Both the position numbers and the translations under genes were made by a program. A DNA stretch of 64,000 nucleotides from Stenotrophomonas bentonitica. GTDB lineage: Bacteria; Pseudomonadota; Gammaproteobacteria; Xanthomonadales; Xanthomonadaceae. Location: positions 2,294,001 to 2,358,000 of the forward strand of contig NZ_JAAZUH010000001.1 in the NCBI RefSeq assembly GCF_013185915.1, read 5' to 3'. Under the pieces are notes generated by a model that searched no databases, was not told the origin of the DNA, and worked only from the letters and a program-made list of their open reading frames with translations. Of the stretch, positions 26,444 to 34,328 are shown piece after piece. Positions within the stretch are counted from its first letter, which is position 1. Each line of letters begins with the position of its first letter.

Positions 26444-27223
26444 GTGAGCATGCATATCGAGGTGACCGGCAGCGGGCCGGCACTGGTGCTGATCCACGGC
26501 TGGGCCCTGCATGGCGGCGTGTTCGCGCCGCTGGTGGAGCGGCTTTCCGCGCAGTTCGAGCTGCACCTGGTGGACCTGCCCGGGCATGGCCACAGCCGCG
26601 ACGATGCCACGCCGCTGCGCCTGCCTTTCGTGGTCAACGCGATTGCCACCGCCACCCCGCCAGCCGTGTGGTGCGGCTGGTCGCTGGGCGGCCTGTTCGC
26701 ACTGCACGCCGCGGCCACCGTACCCAAGGTGCGCGGGCTGGCGATGATCGCGGCAACGCCGCGCTTCGTGCGTGGCGAGGACTGGCCGCACGCAGTGGAA
26801 CCGTCCGTGTTCGAACAGTTCGGCCAGGACCTGGCCACCGACTACCGCGGCACCCTGGAGCGCTTCCTGGCACTGGATGCGATGGGCTCCGAGCACGCGC
26901 GCCAGGAGCTGCGCAGCCTGCGCGCCATGCTGGTGGAGCGCGGCGAGCCCGCGCCGCGCGCCCTGCAGGAAGGCCTGCGCCTGCTCGAGGGCACCGACCT
27001 GCGCGGCGCCCTGCCCAGCCTGCCGGTCCCCAGCCTGTGGCTGGCCGGGCAGCGCGACCGGCTGGTGTCGGCGCGTGGCATGCAGGCCGCTGCGGCGCTG
27101 GCACCGCGTTCCAGCGTGCATGTGGTCACCCATGGCGGCCACGCGCCGTTCCTCGGCCACACCGACGATGTGGCCGCACAGCTGCTCCACTTTGTTTCCA
27201 CCCTTCCGCCTTTACGGAACTGA
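26444..27223 (+). CDS. bioH: Pimeloyl-ACP methyl ester carboxylesterase BioH
   Basis: A 259-residue alpha/beta hydrolase. The nucleophile is S80 in GWSLGG; the acid is the Asp in AGQRDRLV near 205 and the His is in THGGHAPFLGH near 233. An oxyanion HGWALHG block lies at ~18-24. BioH frees pimeloyl-ACP from its methyl ester, ending the chain-building stage started by BioC. The start is GTG at 26444; an ATG two codons later is an alternative. It sits between bioF and the SDR gene (3-bp gap) in the biotin operon. Confidence 0.93.
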   Translation: MSMHIEVTGSGPALVLIHGWALHGGVFAPLVERLSAQFELHLVDLPGHGHSRDDATPLRLPFVVNAIATATPPAVWCGWSLGGLFALHAAATVPKVRGLAMIAATPRFVRGEDWPHAVEPSVFEQFGQDLATDYRGTLERFLALDAMGSEHARQELRSLRAMLVERGEPAPRALQEGLRLLEGTDLRGALPSLPVPSLWLAGQRDRLVSARGMQAAAALAPRSSVHVVTHGGHAPFLGHTDDVAAQLLHFVSTLPPLRN

Positions 27224-27226
27224 GCC

Positions 27227-28009
27227 ATGGACCTTGGAATTGCCGGCCGCTGGGCCCTCGTCTGCGCCGCCAGCAAGGGATTGGGCCTGGGTTGCGCCCG
27301 AGCACTGGCCCGCGAAGGGGTGAACGTGGTGATCGCCGCACGCGGTGAACAGGCTCTGGACCAGGCGGGAGAGGAACTGCGGGCGCTGCCCGGCGCCGGC
27401 CAGGTGGTCACCGTGGTCGCCGACGTCACCACCGAAGCCGGCCGCGCCGCCGCGTTGGCTGCTTGCCCGCAGGTGGACATCCTGGTCACCAACGCCGGCG
27501 GCCCGCCGGCCGGCGACTTCCGCCAGTTCGAACGGGAGGACTGGATCGCGGCGCTGGACGCGAACATGCTGGCGCCGATCGCGCTGATCCGCGCCACCGT
27601 GGACGGCATGATCGAGCGCGGCTTTGGTCGCGTGGTCAACATCACGTCCTCGTCGGTGAAGGCACCGATCGACATCCTGGCGCTGTCCAACGGCGCGCGC
27701 TCGGGCCTGACCGGTTTCGTGGCTGGGCTGGCGCGACGCACCGTGGCCCACAACGTGACCCTCAACAACCTGCTGCCCGGCCAGTTCGATACCGACCGCC
27801 TGCGCGGCAATTTCGCCTACATGGCGCAGCAGCAGGGCGTGGACGCCGGGCAGATCGCCGAGCGCAAACGCACCCATATTCCCGCCGGCCGGTTCGGCAG
27901 GGCCGACGAATTCGGCGCGGCCTGTGCGTTCCTGTGCAGCGCGCAGGCCGGCTACATCACCGGGCAGAACCTGCTGATCGACGGCGGCGCCTACCCCGGC
28001 ACGTTCTGA
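27227..28009 (+). CDS. SDR-fold oxidoreductase-like protein lacking the YxxxK catalytic pair
   Basis: A 260-residue short-chain dehydrogenase-like protein between bioH and bioC. The cofactor loop is altered (AASKGLGLG at 14-22), and NAGG is kept at 89-92. The catalytic Ser block ITSSSVKAP is present at 139-147. Where YxxxK should follow, the sequence reads LSNGARSG (153-160), so Tyr and Lys are replaced by Ser/Asn and Arg. A subgroup of 3-oxoacyl-ACP-reductase-like SDRs shows the same LSN-ARAG pattern. It could be a reductase with a different acid/base or a non-catalytic partner. A role in the biotin pathway is inferred only from operon position (3 bp after bioH, 47 bp before bioC). Confidence 0.8.
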   Translation: MDLGIAGRWALVCAASKGLGLGCARALAREGVNVVIAARGEQALDQAGEELRALPGAGQVVTVVADVTTEAGRAAALAACPQVDILVTNAGGPPAGDFRQFEREDWIAALDANMLAPIALIRATVDGMIERGFGRVVNITSSSVKAPIDILALSNGARSGLTGFVAGLARRTVAHNVTLNNLLPGQFDTDRLRGNFAYMAQQQGVDAGQIAERKRTHIPAGRFGRADEFGAACAFLCSAQAGYITGQNLLIDGGAYPGTF

Positions 28010-28021
28010 CCCGTACCTTCC

Positions 28022-28047
28022 TGTTTTCCGCAGTTGTTTTCCGCAGT
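28022..28047 (+). repeat. Perfect 13-bp tandem duplication before bioC
   Basis: TGTTTTCCGCAGT occurs twice head-to-tail (28022-28034 and 28035-28047) in the 47-bp spacer between the SDR gene and bioC, ending 9 bp before the bioC ATG. It sits where the bioC ribosome site should be, so copy-number change would alter bioC translation. Confidence 0.8.
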
Positions 28048-28056
28048 GAGCCTTGC

Positions 28057-28941
28057 ATGACCACCGACTTCGATCCCCAGCATGTCCGCCGCGCGTTCTC
28101 GCGTGCCGCCACCAGCTACGACGCCGCCGCTGCCCTGCAGCGCGAGGTGGAAAAGCGCCTGCTCGAGTCGCTGGATTACCTGGAAGCGCGGCAGCCGGAG
28201 GTGGTGCTGGACGTTGGCAGCGGCACCGGGCATGCCAGCGCGGCGATGAAGAAGCGCTGGCCAAAGGCGCAGGTGATCGCACTGGACATGGCCTTGCCGA
28301 TGCTGCGCGAGTCGAAGAAGCAGGCCGGCTGGTGGAAGCCGTTCGCACGCGTGTGCGGCGATGCGCGCGCATTGCCGCTGCTGGACCAGAGCGTGGACGT
28401 GATCTACAGCAACCTGTGCCTGCAGTGGGTGGACGACCTGCCGGCGGTGTTCGCCGGCTTCCGCCGCGCGCTGAAGCCGGGCGGGCTGCTGGTGTGTTCA
28501 ACCTTCGGACCGGAAACGCTGATCGAACTGCGCGACGCGTTCGCCAGCGCCGACGACGTCCCGCATGTGAGCCGCTTCCCGCCGATCGCGCAGTTTGGCG
28601 ACGCGCTGATGATGTCCGGGTTCCGCGACCCGGTGCTCGACCGTGACCTGTTTACGCTGACCTACAAGGACATGGACGCGTTGATGCGCGAGCTGCGCGC
28701 GATCGGCGCCACCAACGCGCGCCAGGACCGCCGCCATACCCTGACCGGGCGTGGCCGTTTCGCTGCAGCGCGTGCCGCCTACGAGCCGCTGCGCCGCGAA
28801 GACGGCACGCTGCCGAGCAGCTGGGAAGTGATCTACGCGCATGCGTGGGCGCCCGAAGCAGGGGCGCCGATCCGCGAGCACGGCCACGACGTGGCCACGG
28901 TGCCGGTGTCGGCCATTCCGATCCGTCGCAGGACGACCTGA
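28057..28941 (+). CDS. bioC: Malonyl-ACP O-methyltransferase BioC
   Basis: A 294-residue SAM-dependent methyltransferase. The SAM loop is DVGSGTGHAS (52-61), the acidic post-I residue is in IALDMALPML near 77, and SNLCLQWVDDLPAVF near 117 matches the BioC family. VRRAFSRAATSYDAAAALQR at the start is also characteristic. BioC methylates malonyl-ACP so fatty-acid enzymes can build the pimeloyl chain that BioH later frees. It is the last gene of the biotin run; a REP pair follows. Confidence 0.94.
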   Translation: MTTDFDPQHVRRAFSRAATSYDAAAALQREVEKRLLESLDYLEARQPEVVLDVGSGTGHASAAMKKRWPKAQVIALDMALPMLRESKKQAGWWKPFARVCGDARALPLLDQSVDVIYSNLCLQWVDDLPAVFAGFRRALKPGGLLVCSTFGPETLIELRDAFASADDVPHVSRFPPIAQFGDALMMSGFRDPVLDRDLFTLTYKDMDALMRELRAIGATNARQDRRHTLTGRGRFAAARAAYEPLRREDGTLPSSWEVIYAHAWAPEAGAPIREHGHDVATVPVSAIPIRRRTT

Positions 28942-28967
28942 GGAAATGGTCTTCGGCCGGCGGTCCG

Positions 28968-29040
28968 TGGGACACGCATGGCGTGTCGCTACGCATCAGG
29001 CATCGCGGCCAACGCGTAGAGACACGCCATGCGTGTCCCA
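28968..29040. repeat. Inverted pair of GTAG REP elements (SMAG-like), family 1
   Basis: Two 27-nt elements face each other: left 28968-28994, right 29014-29040. The right copy has GTAG (29016-29019) then a 7-bp hairpin GACACGC-CAT-GCGTGTC. Together they can form a long cruciform between the convergent bioC and DUF218 genes. The same element pair recurs at 44858-44940. Confidence 0.8.
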
Positions 29041-29061
29041 AGCAGTGCCGACCGCAGCCGA

Positions 29062-29667
29062 CTAAGCCCCGGTCGAGATCATGTCCCGGTGGAAGAAATA
29101 GATTTCCTGCGCCAGGAACTTCCAGCTGGTGTGGAAACTGCGGAACCGCGTGCTCGGCGTTGACGAGGCCAATGCATCGATGCCCAGCTCATGCGCCAGG
29201 CGCAGCGCGCGCGCCATGTGCAGCGGGTCGCTGACGATGATCACCCGGTGCAGCTTGCGTTTCTCCATCAGGCGCTGCGCTTCCACCAGGTTCTGCCGGG
29301 TGGTGCGCGAGGCGGTTTCGATCAGGATCGCGTTCTCCGGCACGCCCTGCTTCAGGGCATAGCGGCGCGCCACCTGCGATTCGGAAAAACGTGCACCGGT
29401 GCCGCCATAGCCGCCGGTGAAGATCAGCAGCGGCGCATAGCCCTGGTGGTACAGGTCCAGGCCATGCCGGATGCGCTCTTCGAACACCGGCGACGGCTTG
29501 GCGTCGTAGGCAGCGGCACCGAGCACGATGATCGCGTCGGCCTTGGCGGCCTGGTCACGCTCGCCGACCCAGACGATCCACGCGGTCACGCACAGCAGCC
29601 ACGCCGCCAGCAGCAGGCACAACCGCCACAGCCAGCCGGCCAGTCCGACCCGGTGGCGCCGGGTCAT
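29062..29667 (-). CDS. DUF218 (YdcF/ElyC-like) inner-membrane protein
   Basis: A 201-residue protein with one N-terminal membrane helix (~10-33) and a DUF218 domain. Its features are ADAIIVLGAAAYDAKPSP near 42-60, ERIRHGLDLYHQGYAPLLIFTGG near 63-86, a SESQVARRYALKQGVPENAILIE block and RTTRQNLVEAQRL. ElyC and SanA relatives affect envelope and peptidoglycan integrity; the biochemical role is unclear. The start ATG overlaps the stop of the upstream dehydratase gene (ATGA), so the two are translationally coupled, though no functional link is obvious. Confidence 0.83.
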   Translation of the reverse strand: MTRRHRVGLAGWLWRLCLLLAAWLLCVTAWIVWVGERDQAAKADAIIVLGAAAYDAKPSPVFEERIRHGLDLYHQGYAPLLIFTGGYGGTGARFSESQVARRYALKQGVPENAILIETASRTTRQNLVEAQRLMEKRKLHRVIIVSDPLHMARALRLAHELGIDALASSTPSTRFRSFHTSWKFLAQEIYFFHRDMISTGA

Positions 29668-30623
29668 GCCAGCGCCCATGGCAGCGCGTCCAGGTCCACA
29701 TTGCCGCCGGACAGCACCACCCCGACCCGCTGCCCGGCAAAGCGTGCCGGCTCGGCCAGGATCGCGGCCAGGGCAATGGCCGAGGAGGGTTCCACCACCT
29801 GCTTGAGCACCTGCCAGAGCAGGCGCATGGCCGCCACGGTCGCCGCGTCATCCACCACGACCACCTCCGCCGCGCCGTGCAGCAGTGCGAAGTTGGGCGC
29901 GCCCAGGGTGCCGCGCAGGCCGTCGCAGATCGTGTCGGGGGTGAAGTCCAGGCGCAGCGCGCCTGCGGCCAGCGAACGTGCGGTATCGGCCGCGCCAGCC
30001 GGTTCGGCCAGCACCAGCCGGGCATTCGGAGCGGCGGCCTGCAGTGCCAACCGGGTGCCCGCCGCCAGCCCACCACCGCCCACCGGCACCACCAGCGTGT
30101 CGAAGGGCCCGTGGCTGCCGATCAGCTCCAACGCGGCGGTGCCCTGCCCGGCGATCACCCGCGCGTCGGCATAGGGATGCACCAGCGTCGCACCGGTGTC
30201 GGCCTCAACCTGGGCGCACATCGCCTCGCGTGCGGCAATGCTGGGCGCGCAGCGCCACAAGGTCGCCCCGTGGCGTTCGATATTGGCCAGCTTGGCCGCG
30301 ACCGCACCGTCCGGCACCACCACGTGGCAGGCAATGCCCCGGGTGCGCGCGGCCAATGCCAGCGCGGCACCATGGTTGCCCGAAGAATGCGTGACCACCC
30401 CGCGCGCGGCGACTGCCTCGGGCAGGGCCCAGACCGCATTGCAGGCGCCGCGGAACTTGAACGCGCCGCCACGCTGCAGATGCTCGGCCTTGAATGCCAA
30501 GTGCGCGCCGCTCAATGCGTCCAGCGCGCGCGACTGCAGCACCGGGGTTACGCTGGCATGCGGCGCGATCCGCGCGGCGGCGGCCAACAGGTCATCGACG
30601 CAGGGCAGGGATGAATCGGTCAT
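29664..30623 (-). CDS. Threonine/serine dehydratase-like PLP enzyme
   Basis: A 319-residue fold-type II PLP enzyme. The Schiff-base lysine is K56 in GGAFKFRGA, the substrate loop is SSGNHG (80-85), the phosphate-binding Gly loop is GGGGLAAG near 182, and VLSGGNVD lies near 305. There is no C-terminal ACT regulatory domain, as in catabolic threonine dehydratases and serine racemases. It probably deaminates threonine or serine to a 2-oxo acid, or racemises serine; sequence alone does not decide. It is the first gene of a two-gene unit with the DUF218 gene. Confidence 0.83.
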   Translation of the reverse strand: MTDSSLPCVDDLLAAAARIAPHASVTPVLQSRALDALSGAHLAFKAEHLQRGGAFKFRGACNAVWALPEAVAARGVVTHSSGNHGAALALAARTRGIACHVVVPDGAVAAKLANIERHGATLWRCAPSIAAREAMCAQVEADTGATLVHPYADARVIAGQGTAALELIGSHGPFDTLVVPVGGGGLAAGTRLALQAAAPNARLVLAEPAGAADTARSLAAGALRLDFTPDTICDGLRGTLGAPNFALLHGAAEVVVVDDAATVAAMRLLWQVLKQVVEPSSAIALAAILAEPARFAGQRVGVVLSGGNVDLDALPWALA

Positions 30624-30736
30624 GACACAAGATTAACGGATGAAACGGCAACGGTTCATCCGCACCGGCCCGAGTTAAGGGCCGATTCAATGCCCCGGCC
30701 CGAAGCTGGACGCCTACCCTAGGGGGGACTCGAATC

Positions 30737-31270
30737 ATGAAGATGCGCCTGATGTTCGCCGGCGGCCTGTTGTTGGCCCTGTCCGGCTGCGCGACCTACG
30801 ACTACGTGGGTGGCGGCGGTGGCGGCAGTGGCTACTACCACGGTGCGCCGTCGGTGGAGTACCGCTACCCGGCCGGCTATCCATATGGCTATGGCAGCGG
30901 CTACTACGGTGGCGGCGGCTACTACGGCTATGGCGGTTACGGTGGCTACTACAACTACCCGATCTACCGCCCGTACCCGAATTACCGCCCGCCGCACAAC
31001 CATCGTCCGCCGCCGCGTCCCGGCAACGGCAATGGCGGCCAGGTGCGTCCGCCGGACCGTCCGCGCTCGCCGTACAACGGTGGCTCGCCGTGGCGGAACA
31101 TGGACTCGGTGGGTCGCCCGCAGCGTCCTGACCGTCCGCCGCAGCAGGTCCAGCAGCAGCGTCCGGTCAGCGCGCCGCAGTCCCGGCCGAGCCCGCCGCA
31201 GCAGCAGCGCAGCAATGGTTCACCGTGGCGGAACATGAATAAGTTGAACCAGCGCACACAAGAGAACTGA
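30737..31270 (+). CDS. Gly/Tyr/Pro-rich lipoprotein with a duplicated SPWRNM motif
   Basis: A 177-residue predicted lipoprotein. The lipobox is LSGC near residues 15-18, so it should be lipid-anchored; the residue after Cys is Ala, favouring the outer membrane. Residues ~25-85 are almost only Gly, Tyr and Pro; residues ~85-170 are Pro/Arg/Gln-rich and disordered. The heptapeptide GSPWRNM occurs twice (around 115 and 161), each after an N-G stretch, as if two binding motifs flank the disordered linker. I do not recognise a functional domain. The start ATG follows a GGGGGA ribosome site. A hairpin CTGCCTGCC/GGCGGGCAG follows the stop. Confidence 0.75.
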   Translation: MKMRLMFAGGLLLALSGCATYDYVGGGGGGSGYYHGAPSVEYRYPAGYPYGYGSGYYGGGGYYGYGGYGGYYNYPIYRPYPNYRPPHNHRPPPRPGNGNGGQVRPPDRPRSPYNGGSPWRNMDSVGRPQRPDRPPQQVQQQRPVSAPQSRPSPPQQQRSNGSPWRNMNKLNQRTQEN

Positions 31271-31370
31271 GACCGCTTGATTTTCACCTGCCTGCCGGTT
31301 CAATCTAGGCGGGCAGTGACGGCCCCGGTCGAAAAGTGACAAAAACGACCACGGGCGTCACATTGAGCTC

Positions 31371-31475
31371 TACGTCGATATCCGACAGGAACATCTGGAT
31401 CCCCCCTGTTCCGGCCCTGTCGGATGTCGGCACCTACAAAACAGAAGGCCCCGCCAATGGCGGGGCCTTTTGTTT
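31371..31475 (+). ncRNA. Candidate small RNA with C-rich loop and intrinsic terminator
   Basis: No reading frame of note lies here. Structure is strong: TCCGACAGG (31381-31389) pairs perfectly with CCTGTCGGA (31416-31424), with an inner AACA/TGTT pairing and a loop containing six C. An intrinsic terminator follows. A weak promoter (GTGACA 31336-31341, CACATT 31359-31364, 17-nt spacing) would start transcription near 31371. C-rich loops are typical of Xanthomonas sRNAs that pair with ribosome sites. Expression is inferred. Confidence 0.45.
31447..31475 (+). terminator. Strong intrinsic terminator
   Basis: GGCCCCGCC (31447-31455) and GGCGGGGCC (31459-31467) form a 9-bp stem with a 3-nt loop, followed by TTTTGTTT. 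It is too far (~180 bp) from the lipoprotein stop to be its simple terminator, which supports a separate transcript ending here. Confidence 0.85.
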
Positions 31476-31493
31476 GCTGGCGTAGGGTGAGGC

Positions 31494-31529
31494 AAAAAAC
31501 AGGGCCGACAGTCCCCCGACTGCCGGCCC
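31494..31529 (-). terminator. Strong intrinsic terminator on the minus strand
   Basis: On the minus strand a 12-bp stem with one mismatch (GGGCCGGCAGTC / GACTGTCGGCCC) is followed by TGTTTTTTG. It faces the forward terminator only ~20 bp away. No protein gene on the minus strand ends here, so it implies a short leftward transcript starting somewhere in 31530-31640. Confidence 0.75.
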
Positions 31530-31619
31530 CTCTGCTTCCCCGGGATGCGCATGGATCAGCCCCTGTTCCAATTCCGATCCGTAGCGCCTGACGGCGCCTG
31601 CCATCCTGGGTGCTATTGG

Positions 31620-31635
31620 GTTATCTGCAGATAAC
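31620..31635. promoter_or_regulatory. Perfect 16-bp palindrome, candidate operator
   Basis: GTTATCTGCAGATAAC reads the same on both strands with no mismatch. On the minus strand it directly follows a TTGGCA (31642-31637) that could be a -35 element, so it would fill the -35/-10 spacer of a leftward promoter. It also lies ~140 bp upstream of mnmG. The regulator is unknown. Confidence 0.6.
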
Positions 31636-31772
31636 GTGCCAACTTGAGGGCCAATTGCGGATTTTTTTGCATACCCCCATTCAGGGAAGCGCTCCGAACG
31701 GCGCTAAAATTGTCGCCCGCGCCCTGCCCCAGGGCTGATCCGGGCCGTTCCGGCCCTGCTCCGAGCACCCCC

Positions 31773-33662
31773 ATGACCGATTCTTTCTACGGCTACGACG
31801 TCATCGTGATCGGCGGCGGCCATGCCGGCACCGAAGCCGCGCTGGCGGCTGCCCGCAGTGGCGTACGCACCCTGCTGCTGACCCACAACGTGGAAACCAT
31901 CGGCGCGATGAGCTGCAACCCGGCCATCGGCGGGATCGGCAAGGGCCATCTGGTCAAGGAGATCGACGCGCTGGGCGGCGCCATGGCGCATGCCGCGGAT
32001 CGCGCCGGCATCCAGTGGCGCACGCTCAACGCCTCCAAGGGCCCGGCCGTGCGCGCCACCCGCTGCCAGGCCGACCGCAATCTGTACCGCATGGCGATCC
32101 GCGGCATGGTCGAGGCGCAGCCGAACCTGACCGTGTTCCAGGCCGCCGTGGACGACCTGGTGATTGAAGGCGACGCGGTGCGCGGGGTGATCACCCAGAC
32201 CGGGCTGCAGTTCAACGCACCGGCGGTGGTACTGACCGCCGGTACCTTCCTGGCCGGCAAGATCCATGTCGGCCAGACCCAGTACGCCGCCGGCCGCATG
32301 GGCGACCCGCCGGCCACCACCCTGGCCGCGCGCCTGCGCGAGCGCCCGTTCGCGATCGACCGGCTCAAGACCGGCACGCCCCCGCGCATCGATGGCCGCT
32401 CGCTGGACTACAGCGTGATGGAGGAGCAGCCCGGCGACGATCCGCGCCCGGTGATGTCGTTCCTGGGCAGCGTGGACGAGCACCCGCAACAGGTGAGCTG
32501 CTGGATCACCCACACCAGCGAGCACACCCACGACATCATCCGCAGCGCGCTGCACCGCTCGCCGCTGTACAGCGGGCAGATCGAAGGCATCGGCCCGCGC
32601 TACTGCCCGTCGATCGAAGACAAGGTGGTGCGCTTCGCCGAAAAGGCCAGCCACCAGATCTTCGTCGAGCCCGAAGGGTTGGACGTCGTCGAGATCTACC
32701 CCAACGGCATTTCCACCTCGCTGCCGTTCGATGTGCAGCTGGCGCTGGTGCGCAGCATCCGCGGTTTCGAGAACGCGCACATCACCCGCCCGGGTTACGC
32801 CATCGAATACGACTTCTTCGATCCGCGCGGACTGAACAACACGCTGGAAACCAAGGCGGTGTCGGGACTGTTCTTCGCCGGGCAGATCAACGGCACCACC
32901 GGCTATGAAGAAGCGGCCGCGCAGGGCCTGCTGGCCGGCTTGAACGCCGCCCGCCGCGTACGCGACCAGGCCGGCTGGTGCCCGCGCCGCGACGAGGCCT
33001 ACCTGGGCGTGCTGGTCGACGACCTGATCACCCACGGCACCACCGAGCCGTACCGCATGTTCACCAGCCGCGCCGAGTACCGGCTGCAGCTGCGCGAAGA
33101 CAACGCCGACGTGCGCCTGACCGGGATCGGTCGTGAGCTGGGCGTGGTCGGCGACCGCCGCTGGGCTGCGTTCCAGGCCAAGCAGGAAGCGGTGGCGCAG
33201 GAGTCGGCGCGCCTGCGTGCGCTGTGGGCCACGCCGGCCAACGCGCTGGGTCGCGAAGTGGAGGCCACGCTGGGCGTGGCGGTAAGCCGCGAAACCAACG
33301 TGCTGGACCTGATCAAGCGTCCGGAACTGGACTACGCCAAGCTGATGCAGGTGCCCTCGCTGGGCCCGGGCGTGGACGATGCGAAGGTGGCCGAGCAGGT
33401 GGAGATCGGAGTGAAGTACGCCGGCTACCTGGACCGCCAGCGCGAGGAGATCGAGCGCCAGCAGCGCCATGAGAACACGGTCATCGACGCCGGCTTCGAT
33501 TACGCGGGCGTGCGCGGGCTGTCGGCCGAGGTGCAGCAGAAGCTGGAGCGGGTGCGGCCGCAGACCATTGGGCAGGCACAGCGCATTCCGGGCATGACCC
33601 CGGCGGCGATTTCGCTGCTGCTGGTGCATCTGGAGCGCGCGCGGCGTGTTCGCGTCGCCTGA
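31773..33662 (+). CDS. mnmG: tRNA uridine-5-carboxymethylaminomethyl modification enzyme MnmG (GidA)
   Basis: A 629-residue FAD protein that with MnmE modifies U34 in the wobble position of several tRNAs. Family blocks are all present: [12 protein letters not shown] (12-23), [24 protein letters not shown] near 47-70, [12 protein letters not shown] near 152, [12 protein letters not shown] near 195, and [20 protein letters not shown] near 370. The C-terminal helical domain ends in a [16 protein letters not shown] block. The ATG at 31773 was chosen by family start. A TAAAAT at 31704-31709 may be its -10. It is monocistronic as far as can be seen; mnmE is not in the window. Confidence 0.97.
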   Translation: MTDSFYGYDVIVIGGGHAGTEAALAAARSGVRTLLLTHNVETIGAMSCNPAIGGIGKGHLVKEIDALGGAMAHAADRAGIQWRTLNASKGPAVRATRCQADRNLYRMAIRGMVEAQPNLTVFQAAVDDLVIEGDAVRGVITQTGLQFNAPAVVLTAGTFLAGKIHVGQTQYAAGRMGDPPATTLAARLRERPFAIDRLKTGTPPRIDGRSLDYSVMEEQPGDDPRPVMSFLGSVDEHPQQVSCWITHTSEHTHDIIRSALHRSPLYSGQIEGIGPRYCPSIEDKVVRFAEKASHQIFVEPEGLDVVEIYPNGISTSLPFDVQLALVRSIRGFENAHITRPGYAIEYDFFDPRGLNNTLETKAVSGLFFAGQINGTTGYEEAAAQGLLAGLNAARRVRDQAGWCPRRDEAYLGVLVDDLITHGTTEPYRMFTSRAEYRLQLREDNADVRLTGIGRELGVVGDRRWAAFQAKQEAVAQESARLRALWATPANALGREVEATLGVAVSRETNVLDLIKRPELDYAKLMQVPSLGPGVDDAKVAEQVEIGVKYAGYLDRQREEIERQQRHENTVIDAGFDYAGVRGLSAEVQQKLERVRPQTIGQAQRIPGMTPAAISLLLVHLERARRVRVA

Positions 33663-33672
33663 TTGATTGTTT

Positions 33673-33697
33673 CAGCCACGCAGGGCGTGGCTCTACC
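33673..33697 (-). repeat. GTAG-headed REP hairpin (SMAG-like), single copy
   Basis: On the minus strand GGTAG is followed by GCCACGC-CCT-GCGTGGC, a 7-bp hairpin. It lies in the 47-bp gap between mnmG and the next gene, close to the latter's ribosome site. Confidence 0.7.
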
Positions 33698-33709
33698 GGA
33701 CCTCTTCCC

Positions 33710-34243
33710 ATGGTTTCTCTTCGTCCTTTTCTTGACACGTTCCCCGTCGTTGGCGAACGCGCCTATATCGACCCGGCCTGCACGATCATCGGTGACGTGG
33801 TGCTGGGCGACGACGTGTCGGTGTGGCCCGGCACGGTGATCCGTGGCGACGTCAACCATGTGCGGATCGGTGCGCGCAGCAACATCCAGGACGGCACCAT
33901 CATCCATGTCAGCCACCACAGCCCGTACAACAAGGGCGGCTACCCGACCCTGATCGGCGAAGGCGTCACCGTCGGCCATGGCACCATCATCCATGCCTGC
34001 ACCATCGGCGAGTACAGCCTGATCGGCATGGGCGCCTGCATCCTGGACGGGGCCACGGTCAGCCGGCACAGCTTCGTCGGGGCCGGCGCGGTGATCGGGC
34101 CGGGCAAGCTGGTCGGCGAAGGCGAGCTGTGGGTGGGCAACCCGGCGCGCCCGGTGCGCACGCTCAGCGCCCAGGAGATCGAGTCGCTGCACTACTCGGC
34201 CGACCACTATGTGCGCTTGAAGGACAAGTATTTGGGAATGTGA
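33710..34243 (+). CDS. Gamma-carbonic-anhydrase-like left-handed beta-helix protein (YrdA type)
   Basis: A 177-residue hexapeptide-repeat protein. Repeats such as IIGDVVLGDDVSVWPGTVIRGD (~25-47), VRIGARSNIQDGTIIH and VTVGHGTIIHACTIGE (~85-100) form the left-handed beta-helix, and a C-terminal helix closes it. Metal-binding His candidates are H67 in IIHVSH, H90 in VGHGT and H95 in IIHACT, spaced as in gamma-class carbonic anhydrases. Many YrdA-type members bind zinc but show no carbonic anhydrase activity. It stands alone between mnmG and the RDD operon. Confidence 0.88.
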   Translation: MVSLRPFLDTFPVVGERAYIDPACTIIGDVVLGDDVSVWPGTVIRGDVNHVRIGARSNIQDGTIIHVSHHSPYNKGGYPTLIGEGVTVGHGTIIHACTIGEYSLIGMGACILDGATVSRHSFVGAGAVIGPGKLVGEGELWVGNPARPVRTLSAQEIESLHYSADHYVRLKDKYLGM

Positions 34244-34328
34244 GCGGCGCGCGGTACAGTCGACACCCGACCCAGGAAGCCGTCGAGAACCGCATGCCGT
34301 TGGCAGCCGTCCGGAGTGACGTGTGCGC

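Noticed and set aside
31704..33629. A 641-codon minus-strand frame opposite mnmG
   Set aside because: mnmG has complete family motifs; the antisense frame shows no domain or signal.
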